The notes under the pieces: generated by a model
Seen by the model: only the letters and a program-made list of their open reading frames with translations
Told to the model about the DNA's origin: nothing
Database searches by the model: none
DNA from: Nocardia anocheti
Lineage (GTDB): Bacteria; Actinomycetota; Actinomycetes; Mycobacteriales; Mycobacteriaceae
NCBI RefSeq assembly: GCF_029675105.1
Contig: NZ_JAQQFV010000009.1
Location: 1-64,000 of the forward strand
DNA length: 64,000 nt
Direction of reading: 5' to 3'
Program-made: the position numbers and the translations under genes
Part shown: piece after piece, positions 1-7,522 of the stretch
Position numbering within the stretch: the first letter of the stretch is position 1
Layout: every line of letters begins with the position of its first letter

Positions 1-11
1 GCGAATATCGA

Positions 12-50
12 ACGAAGACACGGACTTCCGACGGAAGTCCGTGTCTTCGT
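12..50 (+). terminator. Strong hairpin, probable terminator of an upstream gene
   Basis: A perfect 18-bp inverted repeat (12-29 and 33-50) surrounds a 3-nt loop. There is no clear U-tract after it, which is common for actinobacterial terminators. It would end a transcript entering from the left edge. It also lies within the reading frame that continues upstream of the PIN-domain gene, so an effect on that gene's expression is possible. Confidence 0.6.
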
Positions 51-62
51 GCGTTGACGGGT

Positions 63-473
63 ATGAACTGCGGTCCCGGAGACAACATCGTCGCAGCTCT
101 CGGCCTGTTCGATATCGGTGATCTCCCGGTGGAGTCGGCGATCACGGCTGTCACGTTGGGTGAGTTGTCCCGTGGGCCGCACGCGACTGATGACGACATC
201 GAACGAGCCAACCGAATCGCCGTATTACAGCGGGTCGAGGCGGAGTTCGGCGAGGCTTTGCCCTACGACTCTCGCGCCGCTCGCGTATTCGGTGTGCTCT
301 GCGCTCAGGTCTATGCCGTAGGTCGCAGTCCACGTCGCCGAAGCTCGGACTTGATGATCGTGGCCACCGCGGCGAGTAACGGGCTGCCATTGTTCACGAC
401 GAATCCCAAGGACTTCGCGGGCCTGGAGTCGATGCTGACGGTAGTTCCGGTCGTCCCCTTGTGGCGTTTGTAG
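63..473 (+). CDS. PIN-domain (VapC-like) protein with atypical 5' end
   Basis: The protein belongs to the VapC-type PIN ribonuclease toxins, which cut RNA using three or four acidic residues and Mg2+. Visible family signatures are a TLGEL segment with the conserved Glu, a SSDLMIVATA segment carrying the third acidic residue, and a C-terminal TTNPKDF motif. The usual N-terminal 'hDTshh' strand is not clearly present. Instead the protein begins MNCGPGDNIVAAL, where only GDNIV may correspond to the normal DTNIV. The frame is open to the left edge, but the upstream residues look unlike a PIN start. No antitoxin gene lies immediately upstream in the window, and a strong hairpin precedes the start. 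It is therefore either a 5'-damaged toxin or a gene with a rearranged start. An in-frame TTG at 54 is an alternative start. Confidence 0.5.
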   Translation: MNCGPGDNIVAALGLFDIGDLPVESAITAVTLGELSRGPHATDDDIERANRIAVLQRVEAEFGEALPYDSRAARVFGVLCAQVYAVGRSPRRRSSDLMIVATAASNGLPLFTTNPKDFAGLESMLTVVPVVPLWRL

Positions 474-478
474 CGCGC

Positions 479-925
479 TCAGAGGTCTGCCGGGAGGAGG
501 CGGAAGGATGGGTGTGTGGTCAGTGGGGTCAGCGCGCGGAAGTCGCGGTGGTCCAGGGTGAGGATGGTCGCCGTTTCGTATTCGGCGGCGAGGGCCACGC
601 AGACGGCGTCGGCGAGGTCGAGATTCAGGCTGGGATAGAGGGTGCGGACGGCGTTCGCCTGGTCGAGGATGTCGGGGGTCAGGACGGCGATTTCGAATTC
701 GTCGGTGCGTGCCTGGGCGCTGAGGTCTTCGATCATCGTCTTCGCGTGGTCGCGTCCGAGTTCACGCCGTCCGACGTGATCGAGTTCGGCGAATCCGAGG
801 GGGGAGAGGACGACCAACCCCGCCCGTTCCAGCGCCGCGAACGCCGCGTCACTTTCCGGCGCCGAGGTGTCGAAGGCCGCGATCAGGCCGGAGGTGTCGG
901 CGATGACGATGCCGGTACCGGTCAC
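479..925 (-). CDS. vapC: VapC-type PIN-domain toxin
   Basis: A 148-residue PIN-domain ribonuclease, the likely toxin of a type II toxin-antitoxin pair. The N-terminus reads VIADTSGLIAAFD, which supplies the first catalytic Asp of the PIN fold. A central FAELDHV segment gives the conserved Glu, and LDLADAVCVALA with the later LTLDHRDF supplies the remaining acidic cluster. The length is typical for VapC. The start overlaps the stop of the antitoxin gene by 4 bp, so the two are translationally coupled. Expression is probably autoregulated by the VapB-VapC complex at the repeats over the vapB start. The RNA target cannot be told from sequence. Confidence 0.85.
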   Translation of the reverse strand: MTGTGIVIADTSGLIAAFDTSAPESDAAFAALERAGLVVLSPLGFAELDHVGRRELGRDHAKTMIEDLSAQARTDEFEIAVLTPDILDQANAVRTLYPSLNLDLADAVCVALAAEYETATILTLDHRDFRALTPLTTHPSFRLLPADL

Positions 926-1155
926 GCGGCGCCGTCTTCGGCGAGAATCTCCTCGGTCCGGGAAGCCAGTGTCGGGTCACCGCTGGCGAATCGGCGCAGA
1001 CGCAGCGGCTCGGATCGACGACGCAGTCGCATCGCGGCGAGGTGGATCGCCTCACGGATGATCTCGGCTTCGCTGGCATCCGAGTTCGCCGCGGCGTCCT
1101 TGATGACCGCGAGATCGTCGGCTTCGGCGTAGACCATCGTTCGCTTGAGTGGCAT
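922..1155 (-). CDS. vapB: VapB-type ribbon-helix-helix antitoxin
   Basis: A 77-residue antitoxin directly upstream of vapC. The N-terminal strand (RTMVYAEADDL) followed by two helices with SEAEIIREAIHLAA matches the ribbon-helix-helix DNA-binding fold. The acidic C-terminal tail (TEEILAEDGAA) would wrap and inhibit the PIN toxin. The ATG at 1153-1155 lies inside one of two direct copies of a 10-bp repeat, so the transcript may be nearly leaderless. The 4-bp overlap with vapC supports one operon. Confidence 0.85.
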   Translation of the reverse strand: MPLKRTMVYAEADDLAVIKDAAANSDASEAEIIREAIHLAAMRLRRRSEPLRLRRFASGDPTLASRTEEILAEDGAA

Positions 1156-1177
1156 ATGTGTATTGTCGCATATGTGT
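1152..1177 (-). promoter_or_regulatory. Direct repeat over the vapB start, candidate autoregulatory operator
   Basis: Two identical 10-bp copies of GCATATGTGT (1152-1161 and 1168-1177) are spaced 16 bp apart, and each contains a CATATG palindrome. One covers the vapB start codon. Ribbon-helix-helix antitoxins usually bind repeated short palindromes at their own promoter, so this is a natural candidate operator. No binding evidence is available. Confidence 0.5.
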
Positions 1178-1317
1178 CACCGCGCCGTCGACGTGCGCTG
1201 GTTGCGGTATTCCTGCCGAAGTCCGTCCTCGGCGGGTATTCGGGCCGCCCAGCGGGCTCGGTGCTGAAATGTTTGCGTTTCACTCCGGAAAACGGTCGGG
1301 TGGTGTTCGCTGGGCGG

Positions 1318-1557
1318 ATGAACAAGCTCGTCACCGTCGCCGCAGTATCCTGCGCGATTCTCGCCGCGCCCGCTGTCGCGTCGGCTGCTCCCGCTCAGCC
1401 CGTTCCGGTTGCCGACTCCGGGTCCTCGCAAGGGTCGTCGAAGGGGTCGGGGTCGTCGGAGACGCAGTTGATCTGCTCGCCGATCGCGCAGTTCCTGTTC
1501 TCCACCGGGAGTGTGGAGAAGCCGCCGCTCTACGATCTGCTCTGCCTGTTCTCGTAG
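1318..1557 (+). CDS. Small exported protein
   Basis: A 79-residue protein of unknown function. It starts with a classical signal peptide: MNK, a hydrophobic VTVAAVSCAILAAPAVA core, then an SAA-AP type cleavage site near residue 24. The mature part is Ser/Gly rich and carries PVADSGSS followed by LICSPIAQF, with two cysteines. The ATG at 1318 gives the signal peptide, so longer in-frame extensions were rejected. The next gene is a paralogue with the same VADSGSS...L-CSP pattern. An extracytoplasmic peptide with one disulfide is possible but unproven. Confidence 0.65.
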   Translation: MNKLVTVAAVSCAILAAPAVASAAPAQPVPVADSGSSQGSSKGSGSSETQLICSPIAQFLFSTGSVEKPPLYDLLCLFS

Positions 1558-1623
1558 TTCTCGGTGCGTGCCCCCGCAAGTCGGGGCGTGCGGGGGGCGA
1601 GGGCGAGCGGGCAGGGTGAGGCT

Positions 1624-1836
1624 ATGAAGAAGCTCGCCTTGTCCTCCGCTCTCGCCCTTTTCGTGTTCGCGCCGATCGCCACCGCGGCTACCGCGGAGGC
1701 GGGGGAACCCGTCGCCGATAGCGGGTCGTCGAGTCTGGATGTGCTGTGCAGCCCGGTGGGCGGGCTTCTGGTGCTCCTGGGTAGCGCCGAGAACCATGCC
1801 GGTCCGCTGCTCGGTCCCGCATGTGCGATGCGCTGA
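1624..1836 (+). CDS. Small exported protein, paralogue of the preceding gene
   Basis: A 70-residue secreted protein of unknown function. MKK, a hydrophobic LALSSALALFVFAPIA core and an ATA-type cleavage site form the signal peptide. The mature part repeats the neighbour's pattern: PVADSGSS, then LDVLCSPVGGLL, with a second Cys near the end (PACAMR). A purine-rich stretch (GCAGGGTGAGG) before the ATG at 1624 is a good ribosome binding site. The two genes look like a tandem duplication. It converges with the broken hydrolase gene. Confidence 0.65.
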   Translation: MKKLALSSALALFVFAPIATAATAEAGEPVADSGSSSLDVLCSPVGGLLVLLGSAENHAGPLLGPACAMR

Positions 1837-1851
1837 CTCGTCTGCCGTGCG

Positions 1852-3472
1852 TCAGCTGAAGGGTGAGCGGTCGATCCCGCAGCTCAGTCCCGCCGGGGGC
1901 AGCTGACCGGTGAACAGGTAGTCGCGCTTGACGTGTTCGGCGCAGGTGCTGGCGACGTACATGCTGCTGTGACCAGCGCCTTCCAACACCACCACCTGCG
2001 CCCGCGCCAGCTGACCGGCACCGGCCATCGCCCCGCGTAGCGGCGTCGCCGGATCGAAACGGCTGTTCAGCACCAGGATCGGGGCGGCGGTCTCGCGATT
2101 CCACGGACCGGTGTAGCGGTCGGCGTCGCGGACCTGCCAGTAGGCGCAGGGCGTGGCGTTGAAGACGGCGGTGCGGCCGAAATACGGGACGCGCAGGTCC
2201 TCGATCACGCCGATCCGCTGGTAGACCGCCGGATCGGTCGGTACCGCGCTGTCGGCGCACTGGATCGAATAGAACGCCTCCACCCGATTGCCCCGGGTGT
2301 TCCCGCTCGAAGATCGCGTCGTGGGTCACGGCGGGCAGCAGCGTGGTGCCCGCGTCGAAGAGCTGTTGCAACAGTGTCGCCAGGTCGGCGTAGGTGTCGG
2401 GGCGGGCCAGGCTGCCCGCGGCGGTGACGATCTGACCGTAGGTCCACTCCGTGCCGTCGACGACGATGGGCGCGAGCCGGGCCCGCTCGGCCAGCGCGAT
2501 CCACTTCAGTTTCGGGTCGCCTGCCGAGAAGGCGCAGTCCGGGCCCGCCGCCACGCAGTCGCGCAGGAAGGCGTCGAAGGTCTCGGCCATGGCGTCGGCC
2601 ACACCCTGACGGGTGTCCAGTGGCAGGTTCGCGCCGTCGGCGCCGTGGCCGTTGGCGCTGCCCTCGAAGTCGAGTGAGCCGTCCAGCGCCATCGCCCGCA
2701 CCCGGCCGGGAAACAGATTGGCGTAGACGGCACCGACCTGGGTGCCGTAGGAGATGCCGTGATAGGTCAGCGCGGTATCGCCCACCGCGCGGCGCAGCAG
2801 GTCCAGGTCGCGGGCGGTGTTCGTGGTGGCGGCGTGCGCGAGGATCGGGCCCGCCGTGGCCGCACAGCGGGCCGCGATATCGGCCGAGCGGGCGAGGAAC
2901 TCCGGTTCCTCGGCGGGGCCGGTCGGGGTGCCGGGGAAGGTGGCGAAGTACTGCTGCTGTTCCTCGATCGAGGAGAAACAGCTGGTCCCGGCGCTGCGGG
3001 CGACCGAACGTGGGTCCCAGGACACCAGGTCGAAGCGGGCCCGCAGTTCGTCGGAGAACAGCCAGGGCCAGTGCGCGCGCTCGCGCAGCCGGTCGACGCC
3101 CGACGGGCCGGGTCCGCCGAAGTTCACGAACAGGGTGCCGATGCGGCGGGTGGGGTCCGTGGCGGGCAGTTTGATGACCGCCAGGTCGATCTGCTCGCCG
3201 TGCGGGTCGTGGTAGTCCAGGGGGACCTGGGCCCAGGTGCAGGAGAACCCGTCCGCGCAGTCCGACCAGGCCAGTTCCGGCGTGGCGGCGGCCTCGGCGA
3301 GCTGGTCGACGTACGGATCGGCCGCGTGCGCGGGGGCGGGGACGGTGAGCGCGCCGATTCCGAGGAGAACAGCGAAAACGCTGGTCCAGCCCCGGCGAGT
3401 TCCACGGCGCGCGACGCGCGAATACACCTGCCGAGCCTCCTGCGAATCGGACGAACCCGCTGAAGCTATCAC
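1852..3472 (-). pseudogene. Secreted alpha/beta hydrolase (TAP/SCO7095-type peptidase family), frameshifted
   Basis: Two minus-strand frames together encode one ~540-residue secreted alpha/beta hydrolase of the tripeptidyl-aminopeptidase-like family. The first frame (from the GTG at 3472) has a signal peptide ending PAPAHA, the oxyanion-region NFGGPGPSG and the nucleophile motif GISYGTQ (Ser near residue 241). The second frame (1852 to about 2283) supplies FYSIQCAD, the catalytic Asp in NSRFDPATP and the catalytic His in EGAGHSSM. The frames differ by one nucleotide, and the join lies near 2283-2300, next to a CCCCGGG run. All catalytic residues survive across the two frames. The break is therefore either a recent 1-nt indel or a sequencing error. 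If the break is real, the first frame runs on to 1688 as an unrelated tail and lacks the Asp and His. Confidence 0.75.
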
Positions 3473-3607
3473 GTGCTTACTTCAGGAAACTAGTTGGCGT
3501 CGAACGGAATTCGGCCGGGGCGCGCGCATCGGCGCATGTCGTCGGGTATTTGTTTCACATTGTTCGGTAAACGCGAGGTTACGCAATTCTGGTAATTCTG
3601 TGTTCTT

Positions 3608-3683
3608 CCCGATAATTCGTATCGGGCGGTGGTCGACCGGTGCCGCTGCCACTACTGTCGAAATCGCCGCACGAAATGCGGCG
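3608..3683. other. Two short hairpins in the 267-bp gap upstream of the YoaK gene
   Basis: The divergent gap 3473-3739 holds no gene. It is less GC-rich than its surroundings. It contains two 7-bp perfect stems with 5-nt loops: 3608-3614/3620-3626 and 3665-3671/3677-3683. These could be operator palindromes or leader structure. No convincing -35/-10 pair was assigned. Confidence 0.3.
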
Positions 3684-3739
3684 AGAACGGGTGTCAATGA
3701 CGATCCCTAATTTCCGATGACAACAGAGGAAGTGGGATT

Positions 3740-4468
3740 GTGACTGCAACCACAGAGGAAACGGGCCGTGACCTGGCCCACCGGCCCCCGCTCAGGGGCA
3801 TGCCGGAGGGTGCGATGCCGATGGTCGCCTTTCTTTCGATATTGGCCGGATTCATCGGCGCGGCCGCCTATACGCATTCCGCCGGATATTTCGTCACGTT
3901 CATGACCGGAAATACCGAGCGGGCGGTGCTCGGCTGGTTCGATAACGATCAATTGCTCGCCACCGGCGCCATCACGCTGCTGTTGTCCTTCGGGCTCGGC
4001 GTGTTCGTCGCCTCGCTGCTGCGCAGGCGGGTGTGGCGCGACAGTCGGCACGGCGCCACCGTGGTGGCGACCGTCGCCCTGAGCGTGGCCGCCGCCGTCG
4101 ACTGGGCGATGGACCGCTCCGGCGGGCAGGAGGTCGGGTTCATCCCGATCGCCTTCGTGGCCTTCGCCGTGGGCGCGCTCAATACCGCCTTCGTCAAGAA
4201 CGGCGAGGTCAGCGTCCCGCTCAGCTATGTCACCGGCACCGTGGTGAAGCTCGGGCAGGGCATCGAGAGCCACGTCAGCGGCGGCAGCGTGCGCGACTGG
4301 CTCGGCTACGCGCTGCAGTACGGGTCCTTCGCGGTGGGCGCGCTGCTCGGCGGGGTGCTCGGGGAGATCGTGGGCGGCGATCAGATGCTGCTGGTCGCGG
4401 CCGTCGTCTCCGGTGTCGGCGTCATGTTCACCGCCCGCGCGAGTCGCGACCCGATCCCGGCCACCTGA
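3740..4468 (+). CDS. YoaK/DUF1275-family membrane protein
   Basis: A 242-residue integral membrane protein of the YoaK (DUF1275) family, whose function is unknown. The diagnostic N-terminal part is present: about six hydrophobic helices, with YTHSAGYFVTFMTGNTERAVLG after the first helix and a mid-protein GALNTAFVKNGEVSVPLSYVTGT segment containing the family's TGT turn. The start is a GTG at 3740 after an AGAGGAAGTGGGA ribosome binding site. The residues before the first helix (RPPLRGMPEGAMP) would be cytoplasmic. It ends just upstream of the ribosomal promoter and is not part of that operon. Confidence 0.8.
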   Translation: MTATTEETGRDLAHRPPLRGMPEGAMPMVAFLSILAGFIGAAAYTHSAGYFVTFMTGNTERAVLGWFDNDQLLATGAITLLLSFGLGVFVASLLRRRVWRDSRHGATVVATVALSVAAAVDWAMDRSGGQEVGFIPIAFVAFAVGALNTAFVKNGEVSVPLSYVTGTVVKLGQGIESHVSGGSVRDWLGYALQYGSFAVGALLGGVLGEIVGGDQMLLVAAVVSGVGVMFTARASRDPIPAT

Positions 4469-4482
4469 CCGGCCCCCCGGAT

Positions 4483-4511
4483 TTGGTCCTGACCACGGCG
4501 TTGCCTACACT
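4483..4511 (+). promoter_or_regulatory. Housekeeping-type promoter of the rpsH operon
   Basis: TTGGTC (4483-4488) and TACACT (4506-4511) are separated by exactly 17 bp and fit a SigA -35/-10 pair. Transcription would start near 4518, leaving a leader of about 200 nt before rpsH. This is consistent with the absence of rplE/rpsN immediately upstream, so the operon needs its own promoter here. Confidence 0.55.
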
Positions 4512-4517
4512 AGAGCG

Positions 4518-4715
4518 GTTGCCTGGGCAGATCTGTGTCCGCTACACGCTCGGCGTTGGCGGATCGTTGCCGGGCGCCGAGCACTCGTGAAGAGTACTCA
4601 TCCGGTCGGCAAGTGCCGCCCGGACCAGCCGAATTGTTGTAGGCCCACGGTCGCCGCGTGAGAGCGCGGAGATGCTGCATGGGAACCGCAGCGAGAAAGG
4701 TGTCGAGGTCTAACC
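4518..4715 (+). promoter_or_regulatory. Long structured 5' leader of the rpsH operon
   Basis: About 198 nt of non-coding leader precede the rpsH start. An 8-bp stem (4548-4555/4575-4582) encloses a smaller GGC/GCC stem. A further region rich in self-complementary GGTCGGC/GCCGCCC segments follows. In other bacteria S8 represses the spc operon by binding its own mRNA, so an autogenous control site is a reasonable guess. No S8-type motif was proven. Confidence 0.35.
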
Positions 4716-5114
4716 ATGACCATGACTGATCCGATCGCAGACTTCTTGACGCGTCTGCGCAACGCCAACTCGGCGTACCACGATCAGGTGAAGGCTCCGC
4801 ACTCCAAGCTCAAGGCGAACATCGCCGAGATCCTGAAGCGCGAGGGTTACATCGCCGATTACCGCACCGAAGACGCGCCGGTGGGCAAGGCCCTCGTCGT
4901 CGATCTGAAGTACGGCCCCAGCCGTGAGCGCAGCCTGCAGGGCCTGCGTCGCGTCTCGAAGCCGGGTCTGCGTGTGTACGCGAAGTCCACCAACCTGCCC
5001 AAGGTCCTCGGCGGCCTCGGCGTGGCGATCATTTCCACGTCGACCGGTCTGCTCACCGACCGTCAGGCGGCCAAGCAGGGCGTGGGCGGCGAAGTCCTCG
5101 CCTACGTCTGGTAA
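4716..5114 (+). CDS. rpsH: 30S ribosomal protein S8
   Basis: 132-residue S8, which binds the central domain of 16S rRNA early in 30S assembly. The N-terminus MTDPIADFLTRLRNAN and the C-terminal segments STSTGLLTDRQA and GVGGEVLAYVW are family hallmarks. An in-frame ATG two codons downstream (MTMTDP) is an alternative start. It is the first gene of the local spc-type cluster and lies 15 bp from rplF. Elsewhere S8 often represses its own operon. Confidence 0.97.
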   Translation: MTMTDPIADFLTRLRNANSAYHDQVKAPHSKLKANIAEILKREGYIADYRTEDAPVGKALVVDLKYGPSRERSLQGLRRVSKPGLRVYAKSTNLPKVLGGLGVAIISTSTGLLTDRQAAKQGVGGEVLAYVW

Positions 5115-5129
5115 GGGAGGTCAGGACTA

Positions 5130-5669
5130 ATGTCGCGTATTGGTAAGAAGCCCATCGAGATTCCGGCTGGCGTCGACATCACCATCGATGGCCAGGTCAT
5201 CACGGTGAAGGGGCCCAAGGGCACCCTGTCGCACACCGTCGCCGAGCCGATCACCGTCACCAAGGGTGAGGGTAACGAGCTCGAGGTCGCCCGTCCCAAC
5301 GACGAGCGCGCCAACCGTTCGCTGCACGGCCTTTCCCGCACCCTGATCGCCAACATGATCGAGGGCGTCACCAAGGGCTACGAGAAGAAGATGGAAATCT
5401 TCGGCGTCGGTTACCGTGTGGCCGCCAAGGGCTCGAACCTGGAGTTCGCCCTGGGTTACAGCCACCCGGTCCCGATCGAGGCCCCGGAAGGCATCACCTT
5501 CGCGGTGGAATCGCCCACCAAGTTCTCTGTGTCCGGCATCGACAAGCAGAAGGTCGGCCAGATCTCCGCTGTCATCCACGGACTGCGTAAGCCCGACCCG
5601 TACAAGGGCAAGGGCATCCGCTACGCCGGCGAGGTCGTTCGCCGCAAGGTCGGAAAGACGGGTAAGTGA
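5130..5669 (+). CDS. rplF: 50S ribosomal protein L6
   Basis: 179-residue L6, a 50S protein near the sarcin-ricin loop and factor-binding site. It begins MSRIGKKPIEIPAGV and ends with the conserved PDPYKGKGIRYAGE and VRRKVGKTGK segments. GGGAGG at 5115-5120 serves as ribosome binding site. Full length, with no anomalies. It sits in the order rpsH-rplF-rplR. Confidence 0.97.
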   Translation: MSRIGKKPIEIPAGVDITIDGQVITVKGPKGTLSHTVAEPITVTKGEGNELEVARPNDERANRSLHGLSRTLIANMIEGVTKGYEKKMEIFGVGYRVAAKGSNLEFALGYSHPVPIEAPEGITFAVESPTKFSVSGIDKQKVGQISAVIHGLRKPDPYKGKGIRYAGEVVRRKVGKTGK

Positions 5670-5671
5670 TC

Positions 5672-6079
5672 ATGGCGCAAACTGCTAACCAGAAGGCCAA
5701 GCGGATTCCGCTGGGCAAGGACGTCTCGACCAAGCGTCGGCTGTCCAAGACCCGTCGTCACTTCCGTCTGCGCAAGAAGGTCGTCGGCACCACCGAGCGT
5801 CCGCGCCTGGTGGTCAACCGCTCCTCGCGGCACCTGCACGCCCAGCTCGTCGACGATTCGGTCGGCAAGACCATCGCCGCCGCGTCCTCGATCGAGGCCG
5901 ACGTGCGCGCGCTGGAGGGCGACAAGTCCGCCAAGGGCGCCAAGGTCGGTCAGCTGATCGCCGAGCGTGCCAAGGCTGCCGGTATCGAGGCGGTCGTGTT
6001 CGACCGTGGTGGTCACGACTACCACGGCCGTATCGCGGCGCTGGCCGATGCCGCTCGTGAAGGCGGGTTGAAGTTCTGA
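5672..6079 (+). CDS. rplR: 50S ribosomal protein L18
   Basis: 135-residue L18, which delivers 5S rRNA to the 50S subunit. TERPRLVVNRSSRHLHAQ and the C-terminal FDRGGHDYHGRIAALADAAR are family signatures. The ATG at 5672, just after the rplF stop, gives the usual MAQTANQK start. A GTG two codons earlier (5666) would overlap rplF by 4 bp and is possible. The long basic N-terminus is typical of actinobacterial L18. Confidence 0.97.
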   Translation: MAQTANQKAKRIPLGKDVSTKRRLSKTRRHFRLRKKVVGTTERPRLVVNRSSRHLHAQLVDDSVGKTIAAASSIEADVRALEGDKSAKGAKVGQLIAERAKAAGIEAVVFDRGGHDYHGRIAALADAAREGGLKF

Positions 6080-6110
6080 TGACTGTTATTTCGAACGGAA
6101 GGAACGTCTG

Positions 6111-6761
6111 ATGCCGGGACGTCAGCGGCGTGACGGCGGCAACGGACCCGCCGGACAGAACAGCAATGGCCCCGAGGGCAACCGCGACAACCGTCGCGGT
6201 GGCGGCGATCGTCGCGGTGGCGGCGACCGTCGGGACAACGCTGCCGAGAAGAACCAGCTCGAGCGCGTGGTCGCGATCAACCGCGTCTCCAAGGTCGTGA
6301 AGGGTGGTCGTCGCTTCAGCTTCACCGCCCTCGTGATCGTCGGTGACGGCAACGGTCTGGTCGGCGTCGGCTACGGCAAGGCCAAGGAAGTTCCCGCGGC
6401 CATCCAGAAGGGTGTCGAGGAGGCTCGCAAGGGCTTCTTCCGCGTCCCGATGATCGGCTCGACCATCACCCACCCGGTGCAGGGTGAGGCGGCGGCCGGT
6501 GTGGTCATGCTGCGTCCGGCTTCGCCCGGTACCGGTGTGATCGCCGGTGGCGCGGCGCGTGCCGTGCTCGAATGCGCTGGCATTCACGACATTCTGGCCA
6601 AGTCGCTCGGTAGCGACAATGCGATCAACGTCGTTCACGCGACGGTTGCCGCGCTCAAGATGCTCCAGCGTCCCGAAGAGGTTGCCGCGCGTCGCGGTCT
6701 GCCGATCGAGGACGTCGCTCCGGCGGGCATGCTGCGTGCGCGTGCGGGACAGGGAGCCTGA
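6111..6761 (+). CDS. rpsE: 30S ribosomal protein S5
   Basis: 216-residue S5, involved in decoding fidelity and mRNA entry. The N-terminal ~45 residues are a Gly/Asn/Arg/Asp-rich extension (RRGGGDRRGGGDRR), usual in actinobacteria. The conserved core follows: LVGVGYGKAKEVPAAIQKG and the C-terminal domain with LAKSLGSDNAINVVHA. GGAAGGA about 10 nt upstream is the ribosome binding site. Confidence 0.97.
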   Translation: MPGRQRRDGGNGPAGQNSNGPEGNRDNRRGGGDRRGGGDRRDNAAEKNQLERVVAINRVSKVVKGGRRFSFTALVIVGDGNGLVGVGYGKAKEVPAAIQKGVEEARKGFFRVPMIGSTITHPVQGEAAAGVVMLRPASPGTGVIAGGAARAVLECAGIHDILAKSLGSDNAINVVHATVAALKMLQRPEEVAARRGLPIEDVAPAGMLRARAGQGA

Positions 6762-6763
6762 CC

Positions 6764-6943
6764 ATGGCTGATCTCAAGGTGACCCAGATCAAGAGCACCA
6801 TCGGCGCCAAGGCGAATCAGAAGGACTCCCTGCGTACGCTGGGCCTTCGCAAGATCCGTCAGAGCGTGGTCCGTGAGGACAACGCTCAGAACCGCGGCCT
6901 GATCAACGTCGTGCGCCACCTCGTAACCGTTGAGGAGGTCTGA
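6764..6943 (+). CDS. rpmD: 50S ribosomal protein L30
   Basis: 59-residue L30. MADLKVTQIKSTIGAK followed by LRTLGLRKIRQSVV is characteristic. The ATG at 6764 lies 2 bp after the rpsE stop and the gene ends 1 bp before the rplO start, so it is embedded in the operon. Confidence 0.95.
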   Translation: MADLKVTQIKSTIGAKANQKDSLRTLGLRKIRQSVVREDNAQNRGLINVVRHLVTVEEV

Positions 6944-6944
6944 C

Positions 6945-7388
6945 ATGACCATCAAATTGCACCACCTGCGTCCCGCCCCGGGTTCCAAGACCGAGAAGAC
7001 CCGTGTGGGTCGCGGTGAGGGTTCCAAGGGCAAGACCGCCGGTCGTGGTACCAAGGGCACCAAGGCCCGCAAGAACGTCTCCCCGGCGTTCGAGGGTGGC
7101 CAGATGCCGCTGCACATGCGCCTGCCGAAGCTCAAGGGCTTCACCAACCGCTTCCGCGTGGAGTACCAGGTTGTGAACGTGGGCCGCATCGCCGAGCTGT
7201 TCCCCGAGGGGGGCACGGTCGGCAAGGCCGAGCTGGTCGCCGCCGGTGCCGTTCGCAAGAACGAGCTGGTGAAGGTCCTCGGCGACGGTGAGATCGGCGT
7301 GGCGGTCCAGGTGACCGCCGACAAGGTGACCGGCTCCGCCAAGGAGAAGATCACCGCTGCCGGTGGCACTGTCACCGAGCTGGCCTGA
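6945..7388 (+). CDS. rplO: 50S ribosomal protein L15
   Basis: 147-residue L15. MTIKLHHLRPAPGSK, then the Gly/Lys-rich VGRGEGSKGKTAGRGTKG tract and a C-terminal domain fit L15. The ATG at 6945 follows the GAGGAGG ribosome binding site at the end of rpmD. It is the last gene before a strong hairpin that separates the ribosomal genes from secY. Confidence 0.97.
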   Translation: MTIKLHHLRPAPGSKTEKTRVGRGEGSKGKTAGRGTKGTKARKNVSPAFEGGQMPLHMRLPKLKGFTNRFRVEYQVVNVGRIAELFPEGGTVGKAELVAAGAVRKNELVKVLGDGEIGVAVQVTADKVTGSAKEKITAAGGTVTELA

Positions 7389-7407
7389 CGGTAGGCTAGT
7401 CGACAGC

Positions 7408-7442
7408 TGGCACCGGACGAGTCGAGAGCTCGTCCGGTGCCA
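7408..7442 (+). terminator. Hairpin terminator between rplO and secY
   Basis: A 14-bp perfect stem (7408-7421/7429-7442) with a 7-nt loop starts 20 bp after the rplO stop. No long U-tract follows. It probably ends or attenuates the ribosomal transcript, so secY-adk-map would have partly independent expression. Confidence 0.7.
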
Positions 7443-7522
7443 CTGTTAGAGTCTCAACAAGCTTTGTCTGCCAAGACCGTCATCGGCTGATGGCCTGACC
7501 ATGTCGTTCGCCAGGAGGATTT

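Noticed and set aside
461..1132. Plus-strand 223-codon frame over vapBC
   Set aside because: It lies antisense to the vapC/vapB pair, which has clear PIN and ribbon-helix-helix motifs and a 4-bp overlap.
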